Notes: generated by a model from the sequence alone, not told the origin. 64,000 nt of DNA from JBAXPV01 sp037132075 (GCA_037132075.1 JBAXPV010000018.1:18626-82625), one strand, 5' to 3'; shown: positions 1-8,733, counted from the stretch's first letter. Translations and numbers: made by a program.

Positions 1-651
1 CATGTTGGTCGTTACTAAGTCTTCCTTTACTTTTTTGCGTTCAGTAATATCTGTTACATTGAGCCTGCAATATTTCCTGTTTTTAGACATAATGCCCTCA
101 ATAAATACGTCTTTTAGCAAATTTTCTTCCGTTTGGATTACTACCTCGCAACGTCCTTTGGTATGACTTTTCAATAACTTCTGAAAAAAGAGATTAAAAA
201 TGGAGCGCGTATTTAGCGAGACAAAAAAAGCAAATCGACTGTTAACCAGGGGTAAAAGATCTTTGCTTAGTAATTGTGCTGCGCTAAGATTCAATTCAAT
301 AATGTTGCCGTCCATTGAAAGTGTAAAGTAAGCAGACGGTGCAAAATCATAAAGTTCTTTATATTTCTCTTTTGCTAGTTTTTCCTGCTCATTAGCCAAA
401 ACAAGGTTAGCGTTTTGCATCTCAAGTTCGATCTGATGAACCTGCAATTCATGCAAAAGCTTCAATGTTTCGGTTTCAGAAAACGAGATTTGTTTTTCTT
501 TCTTTAATAAACCTAGCTGTTTTTCTGCATTCTGACGGAGTGTTTTGCTTTTCATTTCTTCAAGATGTTCATAGTAATCAGGTAAATTAATGCTGAAAAG
601 AGGAAGATATCGCTGTCTTACGACTCGTCTAAAGGTACATGAATTGTTCAT
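1..651 (-). CDS. PAS-domain sensor protein, probable histidine kinase (3' end beyond window)
   Basis: The frame is open from an ATG at 651 down to base 1, giving 217 codons without a stop, so the gene continues past the left edge. Residues about 60-115 look like a coiled coil (HELQVHQIELEMQNANL, then a Lys/Glu-rich stretch). A PAS domain follows, beginning YDFAPSAYFTLSMDGNI, and its end carries NVTDITERKK, the usual close of a PAS/PAC module. This coiled-coil plus PAS start is common in Bacteroidota sensor histidine kinases, but no kinase domain is inside the window, so a diguanylate cyclase or other output is possible. It is divergent from efp, with 112 bases between the two starts. Confidence 0.75.
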   Translation of the reverse strand, partial: MNNSCTFRRVVRQRYLPLFSINLPDYYEHLEEMKSKTLRQNAEKQLGLLKKEKQISFSETETLKLLHELQVHQIELEMQNANLVLANEQEKLAKEKYKELYDFAPSAYFTLSMDGNIIELNLSAAQLLSKDLLPLVNSRFAFFVSLNTRSIFNLFFQKLLKSHTKGRCEVVIQTEENLLKDVFIEGIMSKNRKYCRLNVTDITERKKVKEDLVTTNM

Positions 652-705
652 ATTTATCAATACTAAAGAAATTATATATCTCCCTATGATGAGATAATGA
701 TCCTA

Positions 706-737
706 TTTGTGAATTTAAGTCATTTGCTGTACCTTTG
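706..737 (+). promoter_or_regulatory. Bacteroidota-type promoter of efp
   Basis: TTTG at 706-709 and TACCTTTG at 730-737 are separated by 20 bases. This fits the phylum's -33 TTG / -7 TAnnTTTG consensus and lies 26 bases before the efp start. Confidence 0.75.
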
Positions 738-763
738 CAGCCCTTTTAAAAGAACAAAATTTT

Positions 764-1330
764 ATGGCTACTACAGCAGATTTCAGGAATGGTCTATGCC
801 TCGAGTTTAATGGTGATTTATTTACCATCACTGACTTTCAACACGTGAAACCCGGTAAGGGTGGGGCTTTTGTCCGCACAAAACTAAAGAACCTCCGTAC
901 AGGCAAGGTCATTGACAATACCTTCAACGCTGGTGTTAAAATTGATGTTGCCCGCGTGGAACGTCGCCAATACCAGTTTCTTTATACCGACGACAATGGG
1001 TATAACTTCATGAACAATGAGACTTTTGAGCAGGTGTCACTGGAGGAAAATTTGATCAACGCACCAAAGTTCCTCAAAGAAGGACAGGAGATTGACATTA
1101 CTTTTCACGCAGATACTGAAACAGTACTTTATGCTGAGCTTCCTGCTTTTGTGGTACTTCAGATCACTTATTGCGAGCCTGGCGTTAGGGGCGATACCGC
1201 TACAAATGCAGGCAAACCCGCAACACTTGAAACAGGAGCTATCGTGAAAGTGCCACTATTCGTCGAGACTGGCGAATATATCAAAGTGGATACCCGTACA
1301 GGAGATTACTCAGAACGCGCAAAAGTTTAG
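764..1330 (+). CDS. efp: Translation elongation factor P
   Basis: EF-P binds between the P and E sites and rescues ribosomes stalled on consecutive prolines. The 188-residue protein has the standard length and three-part layout: an N-terminal KOW-like domain with the loop KPGKGGA, whose tip residue is Lys32 (the position modified in many bacteria), then two OB-fold domains. The C-terminal domain carries GDTATNAGKPATLETGA and ends with the typical VDTRTGDYSERAK. The start follows a clear promoter. The stop is two bases before the next start, so it is co-transcribed with the lpxD-like gene, a common pairing in Bacteroidota. No modification enzyme gene is seen in the window. Confidence 0.97.
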   Translation: MATTADFRNGLCLEFNGDLFTITDFQHVKPGKGGAFVRTKLKNLRTGKVIDNTFNAGVKIDVARVERRQYQFLYTDDNGYNFMNNETFEQVSLEENLINAPKFLKEGQEIDITFHADTETVLYAELPAFVVLQITYCEPGVRGDTATNAGKPATLETGAIVKVPLFVETGEYIKVDTRTGDYSERAKV

Positions 1331-1332
1331 TT

Positions 1333-2265
1333 ATGAAATTTCCCCAAGCACTGATCCTTGAAGAGGTTGCCAGGCTCTTTGATGTTCGTTTTGTTGGTGA
1401 TCCCAGGCAGGCGATTACCGGAATCAATGAAATTCACATGGTAGAACATGGTGACATCACCTTCGTCGACCATCCGAAATATTACGACAAAGTGCTTCGC
1501 TCTGCAGCTACAACGATCATTCTCAACAAAGATGTGGATTGTCCGGAAGGAAAAGCCCTCATCTTTGCAGAAGACCCTTTTTCTGTATATGTGGGTCTCG
1601 TCAAGCGCTATCGCGGTTTTGAGTCGGCCTATGAAATGGTAAACGACAGCGCCCTGATTGGCGAAGGAACGATAATCCAGCCTGGCGCTTTTGTAGGCAA
1701 TCATGTGACCATCGGCAAAAACTGCCTGATTCATGCGAATGCCAGCATCTATGACCATAGTGTGATTGGTGACAATGTCATCATCCATTCAGGGAGTGTT
1801 ATTGGTGCGGATGCCTTTTATTACAAACGTCGTCCTGACTTCTACGACAAGCTTGAAAATTGTGGACGCGTGGTCCTGAGCAATAATGTCGAGGTTGGGG
1901 CCTTATGCACCATCGACAAGGGCGTTTCCGGGGATACTTTCATCGGGGAAGGCACTAAATTTGACAATCATGTGCAGGTAGGACATGATACGGTAATTGG
2001 CAGGAACTGTCTGATCGGATGTGCTTCAATTATTGCTGGCGTCACCCGTTTAGAAGATGACGTCATTCTCTGGGGACGCGTTTCAGTTCAAAAGGACCTG
2101 GTAATAGGCAAAGGTGCTGTTGTGTTGGCACATTCGGGTGTCGATAAGTCTTTGGAAGGCGGTAAGACATATTATGGAGCTCCTGTGCAGGAAGTGCGCA
2201 AAGCGTGGCGTGAAATGGCCTATACACGCCGACTTGATGAAGTATTTCACAAGCTGGGACTATAA
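1333..2265 (+). CDS. lpxD: LpxD-like UDP-3-O-acylglucosamine N-acyltransferase
   Basis: LpxD adds the N-linked 3-hydroxyacyl chain to UDP-3-O-acylglucosamine in lipid A synthesis. The 310-residue protein has an N-terminal uridine-binding-like domain (about 1-100) and then a left-handed beta-helix of hexapeptide repeats (about 105-270, for example IGEGTIIQPGAFVGNHVTIG). The His of the motif NHVQVGHDTVIG matches the catalytic histidine region of LpxD. The C-terminal helix ends KAWREMAYTRRL. Many Bacteroidota carry a main lpxD in an lpx cluster and a second LpxD-like gene beside efp; this looks like the second kind, so its exact acyl acceptor is less certain than its fold. Confidence 0.85.
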   Translation: MKFPQALILEEVARLFDVRFVGDPRQAITGINEIHMVEHGDITFVDHPKYYDKVLRSAATTIILNKDVDCPEGKALIFAEDPFSVYVGLVKRYRGFESAYEMVNDSALIGEGTIIQPGAFVGNHVTIGKNCLIHANASIYDHSVIGDNVIIHSGSVIGADAFYYKRRPDFYDKLENCGRVVLSNNVEVGALCTIDKGVSGDTFIGEGTKFDNHVQVGHDTVIGRNCLIGCASIIAGVTRLEDDVILWGRVSVQKDLVIGKGAVVLAHSGVDKSLEGGKTYYGAPVQEVRKAWREMAYTRRLDEVFHKLGL

Positions 2266-2321
2266 AGCAGACCAACATTCAATTCTTCTCAGCTTGCAAT
2301 AACAATTTCCGGAAAGCAAAA

Positions 2322-2400
2322 AAAAGGTGAAAGGTAGCGTTCCCCCCGGATCACCACGCAATCACCTTTTAGAGCAATGGATAAGGTCCAATTGCTTTTT
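2322..2400 (+). terminator. Hairpin pair and rho-independent terminator after efp-lpxD
   Basis: AGCAATGG (2373-2380) pairs with CCAATTGCT (2388-2396) with one bulged base and is followed at once by a run of T, which is a standard intrinsic terminator. Just before it lies a longer stem, AAAAGGTGA (2322-2330) with TCACCTTTT (2362-2370), enclosing a C-rich loop. The terminator is well supported; the role of the longer stem is unknown. Confidence 0.7.
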
Positions 2401-2566
2401 TCTTGCAAACGAATAATAATCCGTTTTAATGCAATGATATTGGAATAATAAATTACTCCAATTATAATTCAATCAATCGATTGATAAACAAATGTCTACA
2501 ATAATAATTCCACTTTTTTAAGGAAAGTCCCCCCGGACCCTCCTGTATAAAATATCAGACTTTCGT
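2341..2566 (+). repeat. Two copies of a C-rich mini-hairpin, TCCCCCCGGA
   Basis: The ten-base word TCCCCCCGGA occurs at 2341-2350 and 2528-2537 in an otherwise AT-rich gap (2266-2620). Each can fold as a short stem closed by CCCC. Each sits inside a longer inverted repeat: AAAAGGTGA/TCACCTTTT around the first copy, GAAAGTC (2523-2529)/GACTTTC (2558-2564) around the second. Apart from these and the terminator, I see nothing gene-like in the gap. Confidence 0.5.
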
Positions 2567-2620
2567 CAATATTTCAATTGCAAATATAATACAGAAATTA
2601 AAATAAGCAAATTTTATTTA

Positions 2621-3199
2621 TTATTTTTTATAAAATTCATTTCGTCTGAAGCAGTGCACCATGTGATCATCTACCATCCCTGCAGCTTGCATAAATGCAT
2701 AGCATATCGTGGATCCTACGAATTTTAAACCACGTTTTACCAGATCTTTGCTCATCGCATCACTTTCTTGTGATTTTGTTGGTATCTGCGAAAGTTCAGT
2801 CCAGTGGTTCACCAGCGTTACTCCACCGGTAAACTGCCAGATGTATTTATCGAAACTCCCAAATTCCTTTTGGATCTCCAGGAAAAGCCTGGCGTTGGAA
2901 ACCGTGGCCCTGATCTTTGCCTGGTTCCGAATAATCCCTGCGTCTTGCATCAGCTCTTGAATGCGGCTTTCGTCGAATTTTACGATCTTTTCAGCATCGA
3001 AACCGGCGAAGGCTGTGCGAAAGTTTTCTCTTTTATGGAGTACCGTTTTCCAGCTTAATCCTGCCTGGAAAGCATCAAGTACCATGTACTCGAATAGTTT
3101 CCTGTCGTCGTGCAAAGGCAAGCCCCATTCAGTGTCATGATATTCAATCATGAGCGGATCGTTGGAAGGCCACGAACAGCTTTGCCTTTTTTCTGTCAT
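2621..3199 (-). CDS. tag: DNA-3-methyladenine glycosylase I
   Basis: Tag removes 3-methyladenine from alkylated DNA as the first step of base excision repair. The 192-residue length is normal. The N-terminus reads CSWPSNDPLMIEYHDTEWG, matching the family's opening C-x-W...YHD.EWG, followed by LSWKTVLHKRENFR. Cys8 and His21, with the His and Cys of HMVHCF near the C-terminus, match the zinc site of E. coli Tag. Its start overlaps the stop of the upstream HMA lipoprotein gene by four bases (ATGA), so it is the last gene of the respiratory transcript, an unusual place for a repair gene. Confidence 0.93.
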   Translation of the reverse strand: MTEKRQSCSWPSNDPLMIEYHDTEWGLPLHDDRKLFEYMVLDAFQAGLSWKTVLHKRENFRTAFAGFDAEKIVKFDESRIQELMQDAGIIRNQAKIRATVSNARLFLEIQKEFGSFDKYIWQFTGGVTLVNHWTELSQIPTKSQESDAMSKDLVKRGLKFVGSTICYAFMQAAGMVDDHMVHCFRRNEFYKK

Positions 3200-3522
3200 T
3201 TCAGGTCTTTTTGACCTGTAACTTCGTAGCCAGCGTCAACAATGGCTGCCGTCAAAACTTTAACATTGGTTTTGGTGCTGTCGAACTTTACCTTGGCTTT
3301 TCCCTCTTTGAAAGAAGCAGTACATTCAGTAACCCCTGCAACTTGCGTAAGACTGGTTTGGACAGTATTCTCGCAACCCTCGCAGGTCATCCCTTTCACG
3401 CTTAATTCCATGGTTTTAACAGTTGATACTTTGACAGCTGCTGCAGGAACCGTTTTGTTTGTTGAGTTGGTACAGGAAACAAAAAGGCTTCCAATAAAAA
3501 GGATTGTAAATAGTTTTTTCAT
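3196..3522 (-). CDS. HMA-domain (copper chaperone-like) lipoprotein
   Basis: This 108-residue protein has a lipoprotein signal (hydrophobic run ending FVSC, Cys at about residue 17), a short linker and one heavy-metal-associated domain with the metal site GMTCEGC. The rest fits the ferredoxin-like fold of CopZ/Atx1 proteins (VDAGYEV near the end). It would sit on a membrane facing the periplasm and bind Cu(I) or another soft metal. Its place directly after the cytochrome oxidase and heme O synthase genes suggests copper delivery to CuA or CuB, perhaps with the Sco protein in the same operon. That role is inferred from context. Confidence 0.85.
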   Translation of the reverse strand: MKKLFTILFIGSLFVSCTNSTNKTVPAAAVKVSTVKTMELSVKGMTCEGCENTVQTSLTQVAGVTECTASFKEGKAKVKFDSTKTNVKVLTAAIVDAGYEVTGQKDLK

Positions 3523-3553
3523 TTGATTTTTTTTAGTGGTTTCGTGGTGAGAC

Positions 3554-4426
3554 TTAAACTACTGCATCTATCCACAACAATATCATTACATAAAGGTAGA
3601 AAAAATTGAGTTTCATAAACCCAAAGCCATAGTTTGGTTTTTTTTCGAGAGGCTTTAGCAAATTAACAAAACTCAGCACTACCACTACGGCGCCAGTCAC
3701 GAGCGCAAGGCCGACCCAGAAATTTGTGATCACACCGAAAAATGCAAGGAATAATGCCATCACTGCTGCCCAGAAGATCCAGATAAAACTGAGCCTTTGG
3801 ATCTGTCCTTGCGTAAAGATACTGTTAAGTGTCGGAAGTCCGCCCTGTGCGTAATCATCACCCAATTTTAATAACAACAGCCAAAAATGCGGGATTTGCC
3901 CGATAAAGAAAAACGCTGCCAGCATCCATACCCGATGGTCACCCAGATGACCGCCTGCACATACCCACCCGATCACCGGAGGCAAGGCACCCACTACCGA
4001 ACCTGGGACCGCGGCAAAGGCTGTCTTCCTTTTTAGAGGCGTATACACGAGGTTGTACCATAAAATCGTCAGGATGCCGAGGGATAATGCCAGCCAGCCT
4101 GAGGTTATCAGGAGAATTAAGTTGCCAATTACGAAGTAACATATAATGATAATTACAGCAAGGCTCAAACTCATCCTTCCAGAGACAAGGGGTCTGTTGG
4201 CTGTTCGTTTCATTTTTGCATCAAGGGATCGTTCCTGTACCTGGTTCAGGGCCATTGCGCCGCAACCCAGCATTAGCACGGCGAAAAATGGAAAAAGGAA
4301 ACCCGGGTTCAGGCTTCCTTTTTCAATAACATATCCTGTTGCTGCACTCAGGGCAATGGGAAGGGCGATTCTTACTTTGCCCAATTCCAGCGACAGCGAG
4401 ACGATCTTCAGTGGATTATTTGGCAT
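3554..4426 (-). CDS. ctaB: Protoheme IX farnesyltransferase (heme O synthase)
   Basis: CtaB/CyoE adds a farnesyl group to heme B to make heme O, the precursor of heme A for the neighbouring oxidase. The 290-residue protein is a UbiA-family membrane prenyltransferase with about eight or nine hydrophobic segments. The first Asp-rich region is seen as NQVQERSLDAKMKRTANRPL, which matches the family motif N-x3-D-x2-D-x-M-x-RT-x2-RPL apart from Glu in place of the first Asp. The second motif region lies near KLGDDYAQGGLPTL. The start overlaps the end of the subunit II gene by 11 bases, so the two are translated from one message. No ctaA (heme A synthase) gene is visible in the window. Confidence 0.93.
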   Translation of the reverse strand: MPNNPLKIVSLSLELGKVRIALPIALSAATGYVIEKGSLNPGFLFPFFAVLMLGCGAMALNQVQERSLDAKMKRTANRPLVSGRMSLSLAVIIIICYFVIGNLILLITSGWLALSLGILTILWYNLVYTPLKRKTAFAAVPGSVVGALPPVIGWVCAGGHLGDHRVWMLAAFFFIGQIPHFWLLLLKLGDDYAQGGLPTLNSIFTQGQIQRLSFIWIFWAAVMALFLAFFGVITNFWVGLALVTGAVVVVLSFVNLLKPLEKKPNYGFGFMKLNFFYLYVMILLWIDAVV

Positions 4427-5354
4427 TCAGACTTTTAATGAAATCTGCGATGTCTTTGATGCCTTTTTCGTCAATCTGGCCTTTATAGGACACCATCATG
4501 TTAGGCTGAAAGCCTTTTACAACATCGGCATTGGGTTCCAGTAAAGATCTTTTGATATAATCATCATCAACTTTAACAGTCCTTTCTTTACCATCAGTAA
4601 GGACAGTAGCATCTTCGCCATAGATTCCTTTAAAGGATGGTCCGACGATTTTTGTTCCATCCAGCGAATGACAAGCCAGGCAACCTTTTTGCTCATAGAG
4701 CTGCCTGCCGATGGCGCCGGGTTTCGCCGCTTCTTCAGCACTTAGCTTCTTGGGGCCACTGGCATACCAGGCCTTAAAAGTCGCTTCATCCACCACTTTC
4801 ACTTCAGCATTCATATAAGAATGTCGTAAGCCGCAATATTCGGTGCAAAAAAGGTTGTAGGATCCTTCTTTTGTCGCTATGAACCAAACGAAGTTATCCC
4901 TGCCGGGAATGGCATCCTGTTTTATTCTGAAAGCAGGAATAAAGATACTGTGGTTGATGTCAACAGCATGTAGGTTGAGCCTGACAGCTTTCCCTTTTGG
5001 CACTAGCAATACATTGTTGTTCAGGCCATTTGGATAGTCAAATGAAAAGCTCCACATTCGGGCTGTGACAGTGATCGTCATCGAATCAGCCGGGGGATGT
5101 CGCACTGGGATCCAGGCTTTCCATCCATACCAGAACATCATTAATGCGAGTAGTGTTGGGATTACGGTCCAAACGATCTCCAGGGTATTGCTACCATGGA
5201 TTTCTGTAGGGACAGGGTTTCTTTTTTCGTCGTACCGCCATACGAAATATAGCATTACAGCAGTAATGGCTAAGAGGAAGACGGCAGAGATACCGAAAAT
5301 CAGCAGAAAGACATTGTCAACGCCGGTCGAGAGATTTGATGCACCTTCAAACAT
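4416..5354 (-). CDS. ctaC: Cytochrome c oxidase subunit II with fused cytochrome c domain (caa3 type)
   Basis: Subunit II receives electrons at its dinuclear CuA centre and passes them to subunit I. The 312-residue protein has two transmembrane helices (about 15-40 and 58-80), then a cupredoxin domain with CuA ligands His135, Cys170, Cys174, His178 and Met181 (CTEYCGLRHSYM). A C-terminal cytochrome c domain follows, with heme motif CLACH (225-229) and a likely Met ligand near 286-287 (QPNMM). The fused heme domain defines the caa3 type. The gene lies four bases after subunit IV and overlaps ctaB. Confidence 0.96.
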   Translation of the reverse strand: MFEGASNLSTGVDNVFLLIFGISAVFLLAITAVMLYFVWRYDEKRNPVPTEIHGSNTLEIVWTVIPTLLALMMFWYGWKAWIPVRHPPADSMTITVTARMWSFSFDYPNGLNNNVLLVPKGKAVRLNLHAVDINHSIFIPAFRIKQDAIPGRDNFVWFIATKEGSYNLFCTEYCGLRHSYMNAEVKVVDEATFKAWYASGPKKLSAEEAAKPGAIGRQLYEQKGCLACHSLDGTKIVGPSFKGIYGEDATVLTDGKERTVKVDDDYIKRSLLEPNADVVKGFQPNMMVSYKGQIDEKGIKDIADFIKSLNAK

Positions 5355-5357
5355 ATC

Positions 5358-5642
5358 TTAACGGAATAAATAATCAAAAAAGGTGAAAATGATAACCATG
5401 AAAAATACGACAAGTACCACGGTTACCATGAACCGGTATATCTTCTGGTCGAATTTGAGATGCATAAAATAAAGCAGCACCAGGGTCGCTTTTATTGATG
5501 CGATAAGCATGGCAGTTGTCACGCTGAGTGCGCCGAGATTGACATTGGTAACTGCTACCGTTACAAAGGTCAGCACAAGTAGGATGGCAAGTATCCAGAC
5601 ATAGGTCGAATACGGAGTTATATGTTGTTTTTCTTCACTCAT
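5358..5642 (-). CDS. Cytochrome c oxidase subunit IV (CtaF-like)
   Basis: A 94-residue protein with three hydrophobic helices and the motif ASIKATLVLLYFMHLKFD, typical of the small prokaryotic subunit IV (COX4_pro) of caa3 oxidases, which helps assemble and stabilise the core. It sits between subunit III (12 bases upstream) and subunit II (3 bases downstream) in one transcript. Confidence 0.9.
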   Translation of the reverse strand: MSEEKQHITPYSTYVWILAILLVLTFVTVAVTNVNLGALSVTTAMLIASIKATLVLLYFMHLKFDQKIYRFMVTVVLVVFFMVIIFTFFDYLFR

Positions 5643-5654
5643 AGGTCAATTGGA

Positions 5655-6269
5655 TTAATGGATGAGGTAAAACAGGGGAAACAGGAAAATCCAGATCAGG
5701 TCGATCAGGTGCCAGTAAAGCGCTCCGTTTTCAAGAAACGCATATTTGTCGGGCCGAACTCTTCCTTTTTTTATGTAAACAGCAACCCATACTAATACGG
5801 TTAGTCCTACGATGATATGTAAGGCATGCAAACCTGTCATCAGGAAGTAAAGGCTAAAGAATAGCGTATCACCGGCCCCCAATGCCTGTACGAATTTTGA
5901 ACTGGGATATAAGCCGTGCTCAAATTTCACATTCCATTCGAAGTATTTGTTCACCAGGAAGACAATTCCAAGGATCACCGTGATGGCTATCAGTCTCAAA
6001 ACCAGTTTTGTATTTCCCTTTTGTATCGCAGTCACCGACATTGCAATGGTCATACTGCTAACCAGTAGGATGACTGTATTGATGGTTCCGATGACATCAT
6101 TAAGCTCTTCCCCGGCAAGGTGGAATGCTGTTTGATGCATATAACGATAGATAGAGTATACGATGAAGAGTCCTCCAAACAATAGGATTTCAGTAAAGAT
6201 GAACAGCCACATCCCGAGTTTGGATGCCTGGTCATCGCGATGGACATGAGTGTGTGCGTTAGATTCCAT
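5655..6269 (-). CDS. ctaE: Cytochrome c oxidase subunit III
   Basis: A 204-residue membrane protein of the heme-copper oxidase subunit III family. Five to six helices are visible, with family features KLGMWLFIFTEILLFGGLF near the N-terminus, TGLHALHIIVGL in the middle, and the closing ALYWHLIDLIWIFLFPLFYL. Subunit III does not carry redox centres but stabilises proton uptake by subunit I. The gene lies 12 bases after ctaD and 12 before the subunit IV gene. Confidence 0.95.
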   Translation of the reverse strand: MESNAHTHVHRDDQASKLGMWLFIFTEILLFGGLFIVYSIYRYMHQTAFHLAGEELNDVIGTINTVILLVSSMTIAMSVTAIQKGNTKLVLRLIAITVILGIVFLVNKYFEWNVKFEHGLYPSSKFVQALGAGDTLFFSLYFLMTGLHALHIIVGLTVLVWVAVYIKKGRVRPDKYAFLENGALYWHLIDLIWIFLFPLFYLIH

Positions 6270-6281
6270 GTCGGTCCTATA

Positions 6282-7886
6282 TTAAGCCTTATGGCTGTTA
6301 GTTTCAGTGAAGTCAGGAATGACGTCGAAATTCTCCAGTGGAGGCGGAGAAGGGATAGTCCATTCCAAAGATTTGCTTCCCCAGGGGTTGTCGCCAGCCG
6401 AAGGTCCTTTTCGGGCACCCCTGATGAGGTTGGTAATGATGATGGCAAGGCCGATAGCCAACACCCAGCTTCCGATAGTGGAAGCAACGTTGAGGTTGGT
6501 AAACTGGGGAAGATAATCGTAGTAGCGCCTGGGCATTCCTTGCATTCCGAGAATAAACATTGGGAAATACAACATATTAAATCCGACAAAGAAAACAGCA
6601 AAGCCAATGTTAGCCCATCTGTGGTTGTACATCCTGCCATACATCTTGGGTAGCCAATAATGCATCGCAGCAAAGAATGCAGTACCCATTCCACCGAAGA
6701 TGATATAATGGAAATGTGCTACAACAAATGCTGTATTATGGACATGTACGTCGGTAGCAAGTGAACCAAGGATGAGTCCGGTGAATCCTCCGATCATAAA
6801 CAGGAACATAAAGCCAAGCGCCCAGATCAGCGGGGGTTGTAAGCTGATAGAGCCTTTATACAAGGTAGCGACCCAGTTAAAGACTTTAATAGCAGAAGGG
6901 ATGGCTACAAAGAAAGTCATCAGGGAGAAAATAAACTGAGCGGTTGTGCTCATCCCCGAAGTAAACATATGGTGTGCCCAAACGAAATAACCGACGATGG
7001 CAATAGCCATGGTCGAGACCACGATGGCGTTGTATCCGAAGATCGCTTTACGGGCAAAAGTCGGGATGACTTCTGATATCACACCCATAGCGGGTAAAAT
7101 CATGATATACACTGCCGGATGCGAATAGATCCAGAAAAGATGCTGATAGAGTACAGGGTCTCCTCCCAGCGCCGGGTCAAAGAAACCGATACCGAGTAGC
7201 CTTTCAGCAATGATCATCAGCAGCGTGATCCCTACGATTGGTGTGGCAAAGAGCTGGATCCAGCCTGTACCATAGATAGCCCAGGCAAACAAAGGCATCT
7301 TCATCCATTCCATACCTGGCGCACGAAGCCTGTGAACAGTCACGATGAAATTCAAACCTGTAAGGATGGAGGAGAACCCAAGCAGGAATGCGCCCATAAC
7401 CATAGGAAGCATATTGGTCGTTGTCTTAAAACTGTAAGGAGCATAGAAGGTCCAACCGGTATCAGGAGGGCCGCCAGCTGTAAAAAGGGAAATCAACACA
7501 ACGAAAATTCCCGTCATGAAGAGATACCACGAAAACAGGTTCAGCTTTGGGAAAGAGACGTCTTTCGCCCCGATAATAATGGGTAAAAAGAAATTCCCAA
7601 AGATTGCCGGGAGACCAGGAATGACAATGACAAAGATCATGATGACGCCATGTAAGGTAAAAAAGCTGTTATAGGTCTGTGGTCCCATGATGGTTCTGCC
7701 GGGAGCGATAAGTTCCAGGCGGATTCCCAATCCCAGCAATACCCCGACAATAAAAAATGCCAGGATTACATACATATACATCAGACCTATTCGCTTGTGG
7801 TCTGTCGTGAGAAGCCAGGCGCCCAGGCCTTTCCGGCCTCCTTTCTCCTCAAAGAAATTTAATTGGGATGATGCTGTATCAGTCAT
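6282..7886 (-). CDS. ctaD: Cytochrome c oxidase subunit I, A2-type
   Basis: This is the catalytic subunit, reducing O2 to water at heme a3-CuB while pumping protons. The 534-residue protein has about 12 helices. Heme and copper ligands are visible: His79 (FFTLHGVIM), His256 and Tyr260 of YSHPAVY, the pair His305-His306 (WAHHMFTSG), and His391/His393 of VVAHFHY. The usual D-channel Glu of the HPEVY motif is replaced by Ala258, and Tyr254-Ser255 precede the His. This YSHPxVY form marks the A2 subfamily, known from the Rhodothermus marinus caa3 oxidase. It lies downstream of sco and upstream of subunit III. Confidence 0.97.
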   Translation of the reverse strand: MTDTASSQLNFFEEKGGRKGLGAWLLTTDHKRIGLMYMYVILAFFIVGVLLGLGIRLELIAPGRTIMGPQTYNSFFTLHGVIMIFVIVIPGLPAIFGNFFLPIIIGAKDVSFPKLNLFSWYLFMTGIFVVLISLFTAGGPPDTGWTFYAPYSFKTTTNMLPMVMGAFLLGFSSILTGLNFIVTVHRLRAPGMEWMKMPLFAWAIYGTGWIQLFATPIVGITLLMIIAERLLGIGFFDPALGGDPVLYQHLFWIYSHPAVYIMILPAMGVISEVIPTFARKAIFGYNAIVVSTMAIAIVGYFVWAHHMFTSGMSTTAQFIFSLMTFFVAIPSAIKVFNWVATLYKGSISLQPPLIWALGFMFLFMIGGFTGLILGSLATDVHVHNTAFVVAHFHYIIFGGMGTAFFAAMHYWLPKMYGRMYNHRWANIGFAVFFVGFNMLYFPMFILGMQGMPRRYYDYLPQFTNLNVASTIGSWVLAIGLAIIITNLIRGARKGPSAGDNPWGSKSLEWTIPSPPPLENFDVIPDFTETNSHKA

Positions 7887-7909
7887 TAGCGATCCTCTTT
7901 TATTTGTGA

Positions 7910-8719
7910 TTATACTTGTTTTCTCTTTGGTTTAAAAACCAGAACCAGGAAGAAAATCAATCCTAAGAAAAGAATGAGTGTTCCTGAGATCTTGGTAACA
8001 TTTAATACATATTGTCTGCCTTGTGGGTCATAGCTGTAACAAAACTGTAATACAGCATTGATCGTTGGGCCGGCCATGCCTTTGGAGGCTTCAGCAAGAG
8101 CGAGTTTTACTTCAAATGGCTGGAAATAAGTCCCGTAAAAATAACGGGTAAGTTTCCCTTCAGGGCTGAAGATGATAATGCAGCCGGGATGAACAAAATC
8201 TTGTCCGGTTACTTTAAAACGAAAGCCAACTGCTTTAGTAAGTCTTTGTATATCAATACTGTCTGCTGTGAAGAATTTCCAGCCATTGGGGTCGATCGGG
8301 ACCTTCATCAAGTTGAGATAGTTCTTCTTTTTCTTTACCGCAACTTCTGTTGATTCACTATGGTCGAAACTTACGGTCAACACCTGGTAATCTTTGCCGA
8401 TCACCATGCCCTTGCCCATTTTTTGGATGGCTTCGCTGAGGCTGTTCATCACCGGGCTGCAAATGCCGGGGCAGCGGTAATAGACCAGGTTTAAAATGGT
8501 AGGTTTGTTAAATTGTGCTGCAAAATTTACTGTATCACCTTTCTCATTGATGACAAGGATATCTTTGGGCATCATGGCATTCAGATGCTCCTCCAGTCCA
8601 ACTTCCGGTGTATTCTGACCTGTAGAAGTGGTATAAGTCTTCTGGGCGATCACCGCGCTGGTGAAGCAAATAGCCAGAAATAACAGACTTGACTTTCTCA
8701 TGTTGTTGCCCTTAAGCAT
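7910..8719 (-). CDS. sco: SCO1/SenC family copper-binding assembly protein
   Basis: Sco proteins are thioredoxin-fold factors that load copper into, and reduce, the CuA site of subunit II. The 269-residue protein has a signal peptide, the motif YRCPGICSPV with Cys83 and Cys87, and the distal ligand His177 in DFVHPGC, so the copper site is complete. An unusual addition is a C-terminal transmembrane helix (ISGTLILFLGLIFFLVLVF) with a basic tail, giving a second anchor. Two starts are possible, 8719 or the Met at 8701, which gives a cleaner signal peptide (MRKSSLLFLAICF). It lies between actF and ctaD and so links the two complexes. Confidence 0.93.
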   Translation of the reverse strand: MLKGNNMRKSSLLFLAICFTSAVIAQKTYTTSTGQNTPEVGLEEHLNAMMPKDILVINEKGDTVNFAAQFNKPTILNLVYYRCPGICSPVMNSLSEAIQKMGKGMVIGKDYQVLTVSFDHSESTEVAVKKKKNYLNLMKVPIDPNGWKFFTADSIDIQRLTKAVGFRFKVTGQDFVHPGCIIIFSPEGKLTRYFYGTYFQPFEVKLALAEASKGMAGPTINAVLQFCYSYDPQGRQYVLNVTKISGTLILFLGLIFFLVLVFKPKRKQV

Positions 8720-8733
8720 TTTGTGGTTTGAGT

